Assembly: GCA_946409635.1 (NCBI GenBank)
Contig: CAMJXD010000006.1
Coordinates: forward strand, 39,457 to 103,456
DNA: 64,000 bases
Source: an uncultured Prevotellaceae bacterium
Lineage (GTDB): Bacteria; Bacteroidota; Bacteroidia; Bacteroidales; Muribaculaceae
Direction of reading: 5' to 3'
The notes beneath the pieces are model-generated. The model did no database searches and was not told the DNA's origin. It worked only from the letters and a program-made list of their open reading frames with translations. Positions 18,350-27,579 of this stretch are shown piece after piece (positions within the stretch are counted from its first letter, which is position 1; every line of letters begins with the position of its first letter). The position numbers were made by a program, and so were the translations under genes.

Positions 18350-20290
18350 TTATTTCTTTTTCTTGGGCTTCTGGTCGGTCTTGAGCTTGAGGTTGCGATA
18401 CACGGTGTTGTTCTTGCCCGATTTCACCTTCACGGTCTCATACAGATCCTCGTTGCCGTAGTACAGTTCCAGCTTGTACTTGTCCTTGGGCAGATTGGTG
18501 AACACAAACACGCCGTTGTCATAGATGTCCAGCGTGTAGATGCGCGACAGCACGCCGCGACCGTTATACAGGCGCAGCAGCGCACCGTTCAAGGGCTTGA
18601 GCTCGTCCTCGCCAAACAGGCGCCTGTCGTCGTCCTGGCGATAGCGGTCGCTCCAGCGTATGGTGCCGGCAATCACACCGTTCTTGAACTTGCCCTTGCG
18701 GCCGAAGTACTCATCCATGCCCACCGACTGGTTCCAGGCCTCGAGCCAGCAATAGTTGTCGTTGAGCAGGCGCTCGCGCTCGGGCAGGTAGTCATGGAAG
18801 GAGCCTTCACTCAGCATGCCTGGCAACTTGTTGAACCGCAGCACGCCCAGGCCCACCTGGTAACCCCAGTTGGTATAGAACGACCAGTCGCCACGGCTAC
18901 GGCGGTCGTGGGTCCACACGGTGAGCTGGTTGGTAGCGGCCTGCTTCATGACGGCCTCGCTGAGCTGCAGGCTGCCCTCGACGGCGGGCTTGCCGTCCCA
19001 GCCGCGATACAGGCCCAGCGGGAAGTTGATGCGTTTTTCGATGCCCGTGGCATTGCTGTGGATCGAGAAGAAGATGTCGGCGCCGCTGTTGGCGGCCAGG
19101 GCCACAATCTCAAACAGGTCCAGGTCGTCCTCGGTTTTGTTGGTGCGGCGCGAGATGGCGGTCTCGTAACCCTTGTTCTGCAGGATTTCCTCCAGGGCAA
19201 GTCCCTTAGTGAGGTTGGAGTTGCTCTCGTAGTAGTGCAGCGTGTCGCGGGCTCCGATGACCCACGTGGGCACGTGGCGGTCGTCGCTGTCATGGCCGCC
19301 GTGGCCGGGATTGATAAACACGCGGGGCACATCCTTCTTGCTCACGGGGTCTTTCACCTTCATCACCTTGCCCTTGCCGGTAGCAGCCGGGACAAAGTCG
19401 GCTGGACGGATGTCGAGTTCCAACTGCCTGACCTCGCCACTGTACAGCAGGCTGTACACGACCTTGCCGGCGGCAGTCATGGGCTGCACGGCACGCTCTT
19501 CCTTGGCAGATATGGGCTTGATGGTCTCGCCGTCGACCGACATCAGCCAGATGCGCGAGCCGGCCAACCGGGGATTACCGGCATTGCTCATCGCTATGAT
19601 GTAGTGGTCATTATACCAGCTGGGCATCAAGAACTCGCCCAACTCCGAGATGACGCTGCCGTTCAGGTCACACACGACCACGCCGTGTGAGGCGGCTTCA
19701 AACATCACCTTAGTCCCGTCGGGCGACAACGACGACCACAGGTAGCCGTTGCTGTCCTTCACGGGTTGCAGGGCACGGGTCACACCCGTCGCGTCCACCA
19801 GGTAGAGCATAGATCCGCGGGTGTAGGTCCAAGCGCCCACATTGGGGGCGCTGCGATAAATCTGCCGTTCGCCGTTGATGACGACTCCGGCAGCGGCACG
19901 CAAAGCCTGTACCCTGCCATGCTGAGGCTTGAGCACCACCTGGTCACGTCCGGTCGACGGGTCATAGCAGTGGCCGGTGCGGTACACCAGGCCGTTCTTT
20001 TTGCGCTGCTGTGTCACGTAGTACACCTTGCCGTCGGGGCCGAATATCGCGTCAAATCCTGGATAGCCCACTTTGCTCACAGTCGTCACAGCGCCGCTCG
20101 ACAGGTTCTTCAACATCAGGCTGGTGGCATCGGTGGGTGAATAGAGCACCCACTGCCCGTCGGGGCTCAACTGGGGGAAAAAGCCACAGCTGTCGACTAG
20201 TGTCGTTTCGCTGCCACTCTTCACTCCAGCAGCCACGGCACATGCCACGCCCAGCAACGACAAGAACAGAGTCAAGTAAATTCTTCTCAT
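18350..20290 (-). CDS. Secreted propeller plus amidase-3 fusion
   Basis: 646 residues. A signal peptide is followed by a TolB-like propeller (about 25-300; FFPQLSPDGQWVLYSPTD, then YLWSSLSPDGTKVMFEA). An amidase-3 domain covers about 325-520 with FINPGHGGHDSDDR, ESNSNLTKGLALEE, FFSIHSNATG and MLSEGSFHDY, the full zinc and catalytic set. The C-terminus is a regulatory-like beta domain ending in a lysine-rich tail (DQKPKKKK), not a T9SS domain. It should act as N-acetylmuramoyl-L-alanine amidase outside the inner membrane. First gene of the three-gene operon reading towards 15000; a clear promoter lies at 20324-20353. Confidence 0.88.
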   Translation of the reverse strand: MRRIYLTLFLSLLGVACAVAAGVKSGSETTLVDSCGFFPQLSPDGQWVLYSPTDATSLMLKNLSSGAVTTVSKVGYPGFDAIFGPDGKVYYVTQQRKKNGLVYRTGHCYDPSTGRDQVVLKPQHGRVQALRAAAGVVINGERQIYRSAPNVGAWTYTRGSMLYLVDATGVTRALQPVKDSNGYLWSSLSPDGTKVMFEAASHGVVVCDLNGSVISELGEFLMPSWYNDHYIIAMSNAGNPRLAGSRIWLMSVDGETIKPISAKEERAVQPMTAAGKVVYSLLYSGEVRQLELDIRPADFVPAATGKGKVMKVKDPVSKKDVPRVFINPGHGGHDSDDRHVPTWVIGARDTLHYYESNSNLTKGLALEEILQNKGYETAISRRTNKTEDDLDLFEIVALAANSGADIFFSIHSNATGIEKRINFPLGLYRGWDGKPAVEGSLQLSEAVMKQAATNQLTVWTHDRRSRGDWSFYTNWGYQVGLGVLRFNKLPGMLSEGSFHDYLPERERLLNDNYCWLEAWNQSVGMDEYFGRKGKFKNGVIAGTIRWSDRYRQDDDRRLFGEDELKPLNGALLRLYNGRGVLSRIYTLDIYDNGVFVFTNLPKDKYKLELYYGNEDLYETVKVKSGKNNTVYRNLKLKTDQKPKKKK

Positions 20291-20323
20291 ATCAATAAGT
20301 CTTTTAAGTTACATTTTAAAAGA

Positions 20324-20353
20324 CAAAAGTACTGAAATCTTCACAAAAACCAA
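20324..20353 (-). promoter_or_regulatory. Promoter of the amidase operon
   Basis: Minus strand TTG, 19 bases, TACTTTTG: an ideal Bacteroidetes -33/-7 pair ending 33 bases before ATG 20290. Confidence 0.7.
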
Positions 20354-20534
20354 CATTTGCGACCCAATTATTTTTTATATCCAGGTCAATCTCAATGCTC
20401 ATGAGGTTGCCACGGCCCAAGCGACAGGCCTCCACCACAAGACTAGCACCATACAGTACACAACAGCAACTGCCCGTAATGTATTACACGACAGGCAGTT
20501 GACTTGATTCAATAAATATTTTTCAACAAAAACG

Positions 20535-20564
20535 TTGCCAGTTTAGGAAAAAGCAGTACCTTTG
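20535..20564 (+). promoter_or_regulatory. Promoter of the SRP RNA gene
   Basis: TTG (20535-20537), 19 bases, TACCTTTG (20557-20564), followed by the RNA start six bases later. Exact fit to the Bacteroidetes promoter form. Confidence 0.8.
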
Positions 20565-20569
20565 CAGCC

Positions 20570-20666
20570 GGGTAAGTCCTACACGGCCAGCTCCCTCCCA
20601 ATCCCCCAGGTCTTGACCGAAGCAAGGGTAACGAGGTTGTAGCGGCGCGCTGTAGCTCACTTGCCC
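20570..20666 (+). ncRNA. ffs: Signal recognition particle RNA (small bacterial type)
   Basis: About 97 bases. The ends pair (GGGTAAGT with ACTTGCCC). The apical part follows the bacterial 4.5S order: CCAGGTC, a tetraloop region near GACCGAAGCAAGG, then TGTAGC before the closing strand, as in E. coli ffs. A promoter lies immediately upstream and a seven-T tract (20667-20673) ends it. The RNA binds Ffh and targets membrane proteins. A covariance search would confirm the exact ends. Confidence 0.82.
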
Positions 20667-20710
20667 TTTTTTTGTACCCCTACCTAAAGCTTGCTTTGCT
20701 CACTGCATCA

Positions 20711-20770
20711 TGTCTAAAGGATAATGTTTAAAGAAGCATCTGCATTCCATTAAACATTATCCTTTAGACA
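20711..20770. repeat. Perfect 20-bp inverted repeat
   Basis: Arms at 20711-20730 and 20751-20770 are perfect reverse complements (TGTCTAAAGGATAATGTTTA and its complement) around a 20-base loop. It lies between the SRP RNA terminator and the 3' end of the ENPP gene. No T tract follows on either strand, so it is not a standard terminator. It may be a mobile-repeat remnant or an mRNA 3'-end hairpin. Confidence 0.75.
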
Positions 20771-20795
20771 TTCAGCACGCACGATAGGGCGTTAG

Positions 20796-22004
20796 TCACC
20801 GCAGCATGTCGCGCACCTCGTCGAGCGAGCCGTCGTTGGCCGACGGCGTGACACCCAGCAGGTAGCACAGCAGCGGATAGATGCACACGTTGCGGAATCG
20901 GTCAGCCTTGGCATAACCGGTCTTGAAGTCGGGCCCGATGGCACGGAATCCCACCTGCATGTCGGCTGCAGTGTGGTCAAAGCCATGGCTGCCAAGCTGC
21001 TTCATGGAGGGCTTGTCGGCAAAGAGCCAACCCACGTCGGGCAGCACGACCACATCGCCCATGTTCTTGTTGGTGCCATAGCCCAGATAGGCAGGCACAT
21101 CGGCCTTCTTCCAGGCACGGATGTGGTCAACACCCTGCAAGGCATCACAGATCGAGTCGACGTATTGGGGAGCGCTGGCATAGATCAGCGTGGGATAATC
21201 GTTGCAGAAACGGCTGTACCAGTGCTTGGGCAGCACGTCATCAATGTCCACAAAGCGCTTGGGATCCACGCTGGTCATGCCATGGTCGCCTGTAATGATC
21301 AGGTTCACCTGGCTGCCGATGGGCAGCATCTGGATGCGTGTCCACATCAAGCTCAACAGGCGGTCCAAGTCTTCCATGGCGCGGCGCGTCAGGCGGTGCA
21401 GCGGCCCATAGGCATGCCCGCTGCGGTCAGGCTCCTCAAAGTAGGCCATGACAAGATGGGGACGGTCTTGCTCGGGCAGTTGCAGCAGTCGCAGGACCTC
21501 ATCAACACGACCCTGGAAGTCGATTTTCTCGCTCTCGGTCTGGTAGTCGCGCCAGTAGGTAGGATGCTCTCCATTGATGGCCACATCGCTGCCCACCCAG
21601 AAGACGGTCGCCGTCTTCACACCCTGGTGCTTGGCTGTGAGCCACACGGGGTCACCGCCGTAATACTTGCCGTCGGCCCGGGTGACCTTGTTCTTCAACG
21701 AGTACTCCACGCCGCCGTCACGGTCCCAGAAGCTGTTGGCAATGATGCCATGATGGTCGGGCGTGAGTCCTGTTGCCAGCGTGTAGTGGTTAGGGAAGGT
21801 CTTGCTGGGGAACGACGGTTGCATCACGGCCTTGACGCCCTCGCGGGCCAGCTGCTGCATGAAGGGCACGTCATAGGTGTCCAGATAGTCCCAGCGCAGC
21901 CCGTCCAGCGAGATGATTACCGTGTAGGTGTCTCGCCCGGCAGCCCACGACGTGGCAGCCATCAAGGGCAGCAAGAATAACAGTATGAACAATCTTTTCA
22001 TCAT
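20796..22004 (-). CDS. Secreted ENPP-like nucleotide pyrophosphatase/phosphodiesterase
   Basis: 402 residues with a signal peptide (MMKRLFILLFLLPLMAATSW). Alkaline phosphatase superfamily, ENPP branch: TVIISLDGLRWDYL gives the first metal Asp, SFPSKTFPNHYTLATGL the nucleophile Thr and following Asn, ITGDHGMTS the Asp-His pair, and GSHGFDHT a late metal His. These enzymes split nucleotide or phospholipid phosphodiester and pyrophosphate bonds in the periplasm or outside. The gene is alone, with its own promoter upstream. A terminator separates it from the TonB receptor operon. Confidence 0.85.
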   Translation of the reverse strand: MMKRLFILLFLLPLMAATSWAAGRDTYTVIISLDGLRWDYLDTYDVPFMQQLAREGVKAVMQPSFPSKTFPNHYTLATGLTPDHHGIIANSFWDRDGGVEYSLKNKVTRADGKYYGGDPVWLTAKHQGVKTATVFWVGSDVAINGEHPTYWRDYQTESEKIDFQGRVDEVLRLLQLPEQDRPHLVMAYFEEPDRSGHAYGPLHRLTRRAMEDLDRLLSLMWTRIQMLPIGSQVNLIITGDHGMTSVDPKRFVDIDDVLPKHWYSRFCNDYPTLIYASAPQYVDSICDALQGVDHIRAWKKADVPAYLGYGTNKNMGDVVVLPDVGWLFADKPSMKQLGSHGFDHTAADMQVGFRAIGPDFKTGYAKADRFRNVCIYPLLCYLLGVTPSANDGSLDEVRDMLR

Positions 22005-22031
22005 CTATTAGCTTTAAAGTGAATGATGTCA

Positions 22032-22062
22032 CAAAGGTAACAAATATAATACACATGGGCAA
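22032..22062 (-). promoter_or_regulatory. Promoter of the ENPP gene
   Basis: Minus strand TTG, 20 bases, TACCTTTG, ending 28 bases before ATG 22004. Confidence 0.6.
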
Positions 22063-22124
22063 GAGTTCTAGCCCACATCGTCACGTGAAACTGCCCGTTC
22101 AGACCCGTCACTCGAGAGACAAAA

Positions 22125-22152
22125 CAGGGAGCGACCTTGACATCGCTCCCTG
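22125..22152 (-). terminator. Terminator of the TonB receptor/lipoprotein operon
   Basis: CAGGGAGCGA and TCGCTCCCTG form a perfect 10-bp stem with an 8-base loop, followed on the minus strand by TTTTG. It is about 65 bases past the lipoprotein stop. Confidence 0.75.
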
Positions 22153-22217
22153 GAACAAATTCATGTGTTGAAATGTAATCGCTTAGTAACGGGACTTAGA
22201 AAAACAGTCTCATGGTG

Positions 22218-23735
22218 TTACTCAGCCTTCTCGTGTGAGAAGTAGATACCGTTAGCCAGCTGGGGCGTGCCATTGTAGGTCGACTTCACGCCAATCACGC
22301 TCAGCTTGTCGCCCACGGTGATGTTGGCAGTCTCCAGCCAGTTCTTGCGGTTGTCACCGGTAGCACCCCAACCGGGATAGCAGCCGTAGACATATACCGT
22401 GTTGGTATTATCGTCGAGGTACAGGTTGCCATAGGTGGTGTTGGCAATCTCGGTGATGTTACCGGTCAACATGTAGTATACATTGGGATTATCCTCCTTG
22501 TCGAGGAACTCGTCGATGGAGAGGGCGGTCACGTGCTTGACGTCCTCGAGAACGGCACCGCTCATCTGGGCGTTGCCCTTGTACTCGGCACGCTTGCCCA
22601 CCAGGGTAACGACGTCACCGACCTTCAGGCCTGCAGCCTCAAAGTCACCCTTGGCACCGATGCCGTAGACGTAGGTCTCGCCCGACCAGTCACGGATGTA
22701 GACGTTGCCATAGGCAGGGTTGGCCACGCTGTTGATCACACCGGTGATGCGATACTGGGTATCGCCCACGGGAGCTGCCAGGAAGTCGGCTACCGAGCAC
22801 TCAATGATCGAGCCGGTCTGGTAGATCGTAGCCTCGGCGGTGTAGACCTTGCCCTTGTCGTCGGTGGTCTTGAAGACTACCACGGCACTGCGGTCGCCAC
22901 CGGCGTTAGCGCCGGCGCGGAAGGTAACCACGGGCTCAGCGCCACCGGCTACCGACACGATGCCCAGCCAGTCCTTGGCCTCCTCGGGAATCTCGACCGA
23001 GACGCCGTTGTTGGTCTTGCAGCTCAGGTTGACGGCTACCGTACCACCCTCAACGGGGATGGTAGCGTCTTCGGGGTCATAGCCCTCGACCTTGACCAGC
23101 GACTTCTGGATATTGATGACGGTCACGTTAACGAGCTCAACGGTTCCGTTGTACACGCTCTTGGGACCCTCGACGGTGACGATGTCACCCACCTCGATGC
23201 CCAGGCTCAGGAAGTTCTTCTCGTTGCCCTTGGCATCAAGCGTACCATAGATGTAGACCTCACCAGTCTCATCGGCGATATACCAGTTACCGTAGGTCGT
23301 GTTGACGATGTTCTTGACGGTACCGGTCACGCGGTAGGTCTTGCTCTCGGGGCCAGCATTGACCTCGGCGCAGGTAGCCTCGCTGACAACAGCCAGGCCC
23401 TGGATCACGTTGATGGTCTGCTTCTTGTCGGCACAGGCCACGTGGAGCACGGTCGTGCGGCCGTCGAGCGTTGCGGGAGCGGTGAAAGTCACGGTGGTCT
23501 CACCAGCGCCACCGTTCATGGGGCTGACGGTCAGCCAAGCGGGCAGCTCTTCGGCATCAAACGACCAGGCTTCCTTGGATTTCAGGGTGATTGTGTTGGA
23601 ACCGCCGGCCACGTCAATGCTGACGTAGGAAGACGAAACCTGAATCTCATCGAGCAATGTCATTGCATCGTCATCAGAGCAGCTTGCCAGCAAGCCGATC
23701 AATGCAATAAACGAAAGAAAATATTTCAGTTTCAT
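22218..23735 (-). CDS. Surface lipoprotein with BACON and OB-fold repeats
   Basis: 505 residues from ATG 23735; the lipobox LLASCS decides this start. Two BACON-like Ig domains (ELPAWLTVSPMNGGAGE near 60-110, and one near 240-320) alternate with three OB-fold-like repeats that share YRVTG(T)-, (A/T)YGN.Y(I/L).D and VY.YG patterns (near 125, 330 and 420). Such OB domains occur in Bacteroidales surface proteins and may bind nucleic acids or glycans; the ligand is unknown. The gene follows the TonB receptor by 29 bases and replaces the usual SusD partner, so it may be the receptor's surface lipoprotein. Confidence 0.75.
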   Translation of the reverse strand: MKLKYFLSFIALIGLLASCSDDDAMTLLDEIQVSSSYVSIDVAGGSNTITLKSKEAWSFDAEELPAWLTVSPMNGGAGETTVTFTAPATLDGRTTVLHVACADKKQTINVIQGLAVVSEATCAEVNAGPESKTYRVTGTVKNIVNTTYGNWYIADETGEVYIYGTLDAKGNEKNFLSLGIEVGDIVTVEGPKSVYNGTVELVNVTVINIQKSLVKVEGYDPEDATIPVEGGTVAVNLSCKTNNGVSVEIPEEAKDWLGIVSVAGGAEPVVTFRAGANAGGDRSAVVVFKTTDDKGKVYTAEATIYQTGSIIECSVADFLAAPVGDTQYRITGVINSVANPAYGNVYIRDWSGETYVYGIGAKGDFEAAGLKVGDVVTLVGKRAEYKGNAQMSGAVLEDVKHVTALSIDEFLDKEDNPNVYYMLTGNITEIANTTYGNLYLDDNTNTVYVYGCYPGWGATGDNRKNWLETANITVGDKLSVIGVKSTYNGTPQLANGIYFSHEKAE

Positions 23736-23764
23736 AATTAATGTGTATTCTGTGACTTGAGTGA

Positions 23765-26700
23765 TTAGTTGAAGATGTACTTGATACCGATCGAAGCGTT
23801 CCAGCACTGGCCGATGGCCTTGTTGGGAACGAAGGTCTTGGTTGCGCCGTCGATCGAGCTCGGAGTCGAGAAGGTGGCATAGCCCTGAGCATCAACGCCC
23901 TCATACTTGAGGATGCGGGGATCGCTGCCGATCTCGGGGTTGAGATACTTGCTCACGCCCCAGCTCGAGTTGAAGAAGTTGAGCACGTTCTTCACGTCGA
24001 GGAGCAGCTGCAGGGTGTGCTTGGCACCGCACACGTTCAGCGAGAAGTCATGCTTGTAGCTCAGGTCGATGCGGTGAACCCAGGGGCTGTACAGGCTGTA
24101 GGCCTCGGCATACTTGCCCTGATTGTTCTTGAGGTAGTTGTTGGCGTGAACATAGTCCATGAAGCGGGTCTTGTCGCCCTCGCTCACGAAGCGGAACTCG
24201 CCGTTGGCCACCTGCTCGTCGGTGGGAATGTACAGGGCGTCGTAGTTGTAACCGTCGCCGTTCATGTCGTTGGCCATCATGTAGGAGTAGTTGTAACCGC
24301 CGCGCCAGGTCTCATAGATCAGGCCATAGTGGTTACCGCTGCGGTCGTGGCCGGTTGCCGACAGGACAAAACGGTCAGGAGTTACATACTGCGAGTTGTG
24401 CAGCCTGATGTTGTTGGGACCCTCGACGGTGGGAACATAGGTGAAGGCGCTCTCAGCAGCGCTACCGGGCATACCGGTCACTTCCTTCTGTACGGTGTGG
24501 GTGTAAGCGGCCATCAGGCTCAGCCAGTCGGTGGGCTCAGCATTCAGGGTCACGTTGCCAATCCAACCATAACCGCGGCTGGTGTTCTCCAGGACGAATG
24601 CCTTGGTACCCGTGCGGTATCCGGCAGGATAGATGGGACGGTTGTCTGCACCGTTGAAGCGGGCGAAGCCACCCACGCTGGGGATTGACCAGTCGCTGAT
24701 GCTGGCAGCATTGATGTTCTTGTTGAAGATACCCTCAACAGTCACGCTGAAGGGGAACGATACGGGGATGCTGTAGTCAACAGCCAGCGAGGTCTTCCAA
24801 ACCATCGGCATCTTGAACTTGGGATCCACGCCATTGACGGCCGAGGGAACGGTACCCATGTCGCTGGTCACATTCTCGGGATAACCCATGGCGATGAGCT
24901 TGTCGCGCAGGGCGTTGATCGAGGCATTGCCGTTGGCGTCAGTCACCAGACCGCCGGCAAACTGGCTCATGTCGATGTAACGGTTACCCTTGGCATCGGT
25001 GGTGTAGGCACCACTGTAGTTCTCAAAGCCACGGTTGGGAACATAATTGCCATCCTTGTCCAGGCCACCAATCTTGGTGTTGCCGTTGAGCTGAGCCTGA
25101 TACTGCACGAGACCGCCGTTGGTGGGCATGTTGGTGAAGAATACCAGGGGCAGACGGCCCGAGAACAGACCCGAACCACCGCGAACCTTCAGGCTCTTGT
25201 TACCGAACACATCCCAGCTGAAACCTACACGAGGTTGCACGATCAGGTTGCTGTTCGGCCACTTGCCAGTGTCGATGTGGCGCTCGTTGCCATTGTTGTC
25301 ATAATAGGTAAGGGCCTTGATGGCGTTGTTGGTGATCAGGTCACCGTTGTTGAAGAACAGACCATCCAGACGAAGGCCGTAGGTGAGCTTGAAGCGCTTG
25401 GTGATGTTCCACTCGTCCTGAGCATACAGGCCGGCCTTGTTGAACTGCACGCGGGCAGCAGGCTTGGTCTCGCTGCCGTAACCGTAGGTCAAGCAGACAA
25501 CCTCGGGGGCAGCACCGTTGATAAAGTCGTCAACGCTGTTGTAGCGGTAGTAACCGGTACCGTTGCGCATATACTGGTTGTCGGCCATCTGGTGCTCAAA
25601 GCTCAGACCGCCCATGATCTTGTGGTTGCCATAGTACCAGGTGACGTCGTCACGCAGGTTCCAGATGGTGTTGTGGACAGCGTTGTTCCAGGTAAAGAGC
25701 TCATAACCCAGAGCCATGTAGTTGTCGCGGTTGCCCTCATCGTCGGTCATGGTGATGTCGATGAAGGGGAACTCGCTCGAGTTGGTCGTGCGGATATCGT
25801 CCAGTTTGGACAGCGTGGCCAGGAACTGGTTGGACAGGTTGTCGGTCAGGCGGCTGTTCAGATCCAGCGAGAACGAGTGCACCAGGTTGTCCATGCCATA
25901 CATCGAGTTGGCAAACGAGAAGGACTTCTGCGATACGCGGCCGTTAGCCATGCGGGTGCCACCGTCCATCGAGGTGGCGTTGGGGTTGCTCCAGTAGCGG
26001 TTCTTGGTGTAGTTGTAACGCAGGGCCAGGTGGTGGTCAGAGTTGATGTTCCAGTCCAGGCGGGCGAGCAACTTGTAGTTGTTCTCGTCGGCGGGGAAGT
26101 TGGTCCATGAGCCGGTGTTGTAGCCATACTTGTTCTTGACGAAGCTGCTCACGCGCTCGAGGTCGGCGAGCGTGGTGCGGGATACATACCGGTCGGGGAT
26201 GGCGACACCGTTGTCCGATGCACGCCACATGTTCACGATGGTGGGCTGCTTGGTCATCTCACCGTTGACAAAGAAGAAGAGCTTGTCCTTCAGGATCGGG
26301 CCGCCGATGGTGGCACCGTAGGTGGTCACCTTGAATTTCTCGCGGGCCTGACCGATCTGGGTGCGCTCCACGGCGTCACCACGCATGTTCTCGTTGCGGT
26401 GGAAGATGTAGGCACTGCCACGGAACTTGTTGGTACCGCTCTTGGTGATAGCGTTCACACCACCACCGATGAAGTTGGTCTGACGCACGTCGTAGGGCGA
26501 AATCACAACCTGCAGCTCCTCGATGGCCTCGATGCTGATGGGGTTGCCGCCACCGGGCAGGTTGTCGTTCAGACCGAAGTTGTTGTTGAAGTTTGCACCA
26601 TCGACCGTGAAGTTGGCGGTACGGCCATCGGTACCAGCAAAGCTCATGCCGTTGCCACCGTAGGGCGACAGACGGGTCACGTCGGTCAAGCTGCGGGTGA

Positions 26701-27148
26701 CGGTGGGCAGGTTGCTGATCTGCGAGCTGTTGATGTTGGTCGCAGCACCGGTCTTCTCGGCGCGGAACTTGGTTGCAGCCGTGGTGACGACTACCTCGCC
26801 AAGGGTGTTGGCATCGATGCTCATGTCGACATCGAGGTTGGACGTCTCGGCCAGCTGGAGGGTCACACCCTCAATGGTACGGGGCTCATAGCCGATGTAG
26901 CTCACCGATACGGTGTAGGGGCCACCGGGACGCATACCCTGGATGGTGTAGCGGCCGTCAATGTTGGTCACGGCGTTGTACTTGGTGCCCGAGGGCGTGT
27001 GCAACGCAGTAATCGTGGCGCCAATCATCGCCTGCTTGTTTTCGTCGGTCACAACACCCGACAGGGCCGAGGTTGTCACCTGAGCACTCGAGGCCAATGC
27101 TACAAAGAACATGGCCACCAATGCCATAAGCTTAACTGTTCTCAACAT
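23765..27148 (-). CDS. Oar-like TonB-dependent outer-membrane receptor
   Basis: 1127 residues. Signal peptide, then a carboxypeptidase-regulatory-like domain (SALSGVVTDENKQAMIGATI, about 28-115), a plug domain (near 120-250; ISPYDVRQTNFIGGGVNAI) and a long beta-barrel with Oar features (GNHKIMGGLSFEHQMADNQY, YAQDEWNITKRFKLTYGLRL), ending in an aromatic strand (IGIKYIFN). It imports or exports large ligands through the outer membrane using TonB energy; the substrate is unknown. Transcription starts about 245 bases upstream, giving a long structured leader. It forms an operon with the OB-fold lipoprotein. Confidence 0.88.
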   Translation of the reverse strand: MLRTVKLMALVAMFFVALASSAQVTTSALSGVVTDENKQAMIGATITALHTPSGTKYNAVTNIDGRYTIQGMRPGGPYTVSVSYIGYEPRTIEGVTLQLAETSNLDVDMSIDANTLGEVVVTTAATKFRAEKTGAATNINSSQISNLPTVTRSLTDVTRLSPYGGNGMSFAGTDGRTANFTVDGANFNNNFGLNDNLPGGGNPISIEAIEELQVVISPYDVRQTNFIGGGVNAITKSGTNKFRGSAYIFHRNENMRGDAVERTQIGQAREKFKVTTYGATIGGPILKDKLFFFVNGEMTKQPTIVNMWRASDNGVAIPDRYVSRTTLADLERVSSFVKNKYGYNTGSWTNFPADENNYKLLARLDWNINSDHHLALRYNYTKNRYWSNPNATSMDGGTRMANGRVSQKSFSFANSMYGMDNLVHSFSLDLNSRLTDNLSNQFLATLSKLDDIRTTNSSEFPFIDITMTDDEGNRDNYMALGYELFTWNNAVHNTIWNLRDDVTWYYGNHKIMGGLSFEHQMADNQYMRNGTGYYRYNSVDDFINGAAPEVVCLTYGYGSETKPAARVQFNKAGLYAQDEWNITKRFKLTYGLRLDGLFFNNGDLITNNAIKALTYYDNNGNERHIDTGKWPNSNLIVQPRVGFSWDVFGNKSLKVRGGSGLFSGRLPLVFFTNMPTNGGLVQYQAQLNGNTKIGGLDKDGNYVPNRGFENYSGAYTTDAKGNRYIDMSQFAGGLVTDANGNASINALRDKLIAMGYPENVTSDMGTVPSAVNGVDPKFKMPMVWKTSLAVDYSIPVSFPFSVTVEGIFNKNINAASISDWSIPSVGGFARFNGADNRPIYPAGYRTGTKAFVLENTSRGYGWIGNVTLNAEPTDWLSLMAAYTHTVQKEVTGMPGSAAESAFTYVPTVEGPNNIRLHNSQYVTPDRFVLSATGHDRSGNHYGLIYETWRGGYNYSYMMANDMNGDGYNYDALYIPTDEQVANGEFRFVSEGDKTRFMDYVHANNYLKNNQGKYAEAYSLYSPWVHRIDLSYKHDFSLNVCGAKHTLQLLLDVKNVLNFFNSSWGVSKYLNPEIGSDPRILKYEGVDAQGYATFSTPSSIDGATKTFVPNKAIGQCWNASIGIKYIFN

Positions 27149-27393
27149 ACTAATAATTTGTTTTAGTGAATGAAAAAATGATGAATTATTAAAATTATGA
27201 TTTGTTTGATTATCATTTATAAAACATTTCGCGCCACATCAGCGGTTCTTATCCCGTGTAATGTGGCGCGTCTGGCGCTAGGCACCCTCTCTTGCTGAGG
27301 GTTATCAAACAGGCTTGCCGCCAAGTGGCTACAAGTTATCCTGAACGGTATTCCGAGCGAATGTATCGTCATGACGATTCTTGTCCTTAAATT
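27149..27393 (-). other. Long structured 5' leader of the TonB receptor mRNA
   Basis: From the promoter at 27400-27429 to ATG 27148 the transcript has an untranslated leader of about 245 bases. It contains a stem in which a CGCGCCACAT strand pairs with an ATGTGGCGCG strand around about 21 bases, and a small CCCTC/GAGGG hairpin. I could not match it to B12, TPP, SAM or T-box riboswitches. It may control translation. The rest of this intergenic stretch, 27430-27579, shows nothing I can name. Confidence 0.45.
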
Positions 27394-27399
27394 CGGGTG

Positions 27400-27429
27400 C
27401 AAAGTTACACAATTTTTCCCGCATGACAA
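27400..27429 (-). promoter_or_regulatory. Promoter of the TonB receptor operon
   Basis: Minus strand TTG, 19 bases, TAACTTTG. Ideal spacing; it defines the long leader. Confidence 0.7.
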
Positions 27430-27579
27430 GCAACAAAGCTGAAGATTTTTCACAAAAAACCTTCCCAGTAGCCTAATAGCCTGATATTCAACAAGTCCAG
27501 CACATCTTCAGGGGGTCCTTGGATAGCATGCAACGGGCCCGTACGGCTCACTGCTTAAACCTGCTGGTGATGGTGGTTG

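Noticed and set aside
27217..27453. Minus-strand ORF in the TonB receptor leader
   Set aside because: It starts upstream of the promoter, has no family pattern and overlaps the structured leader.
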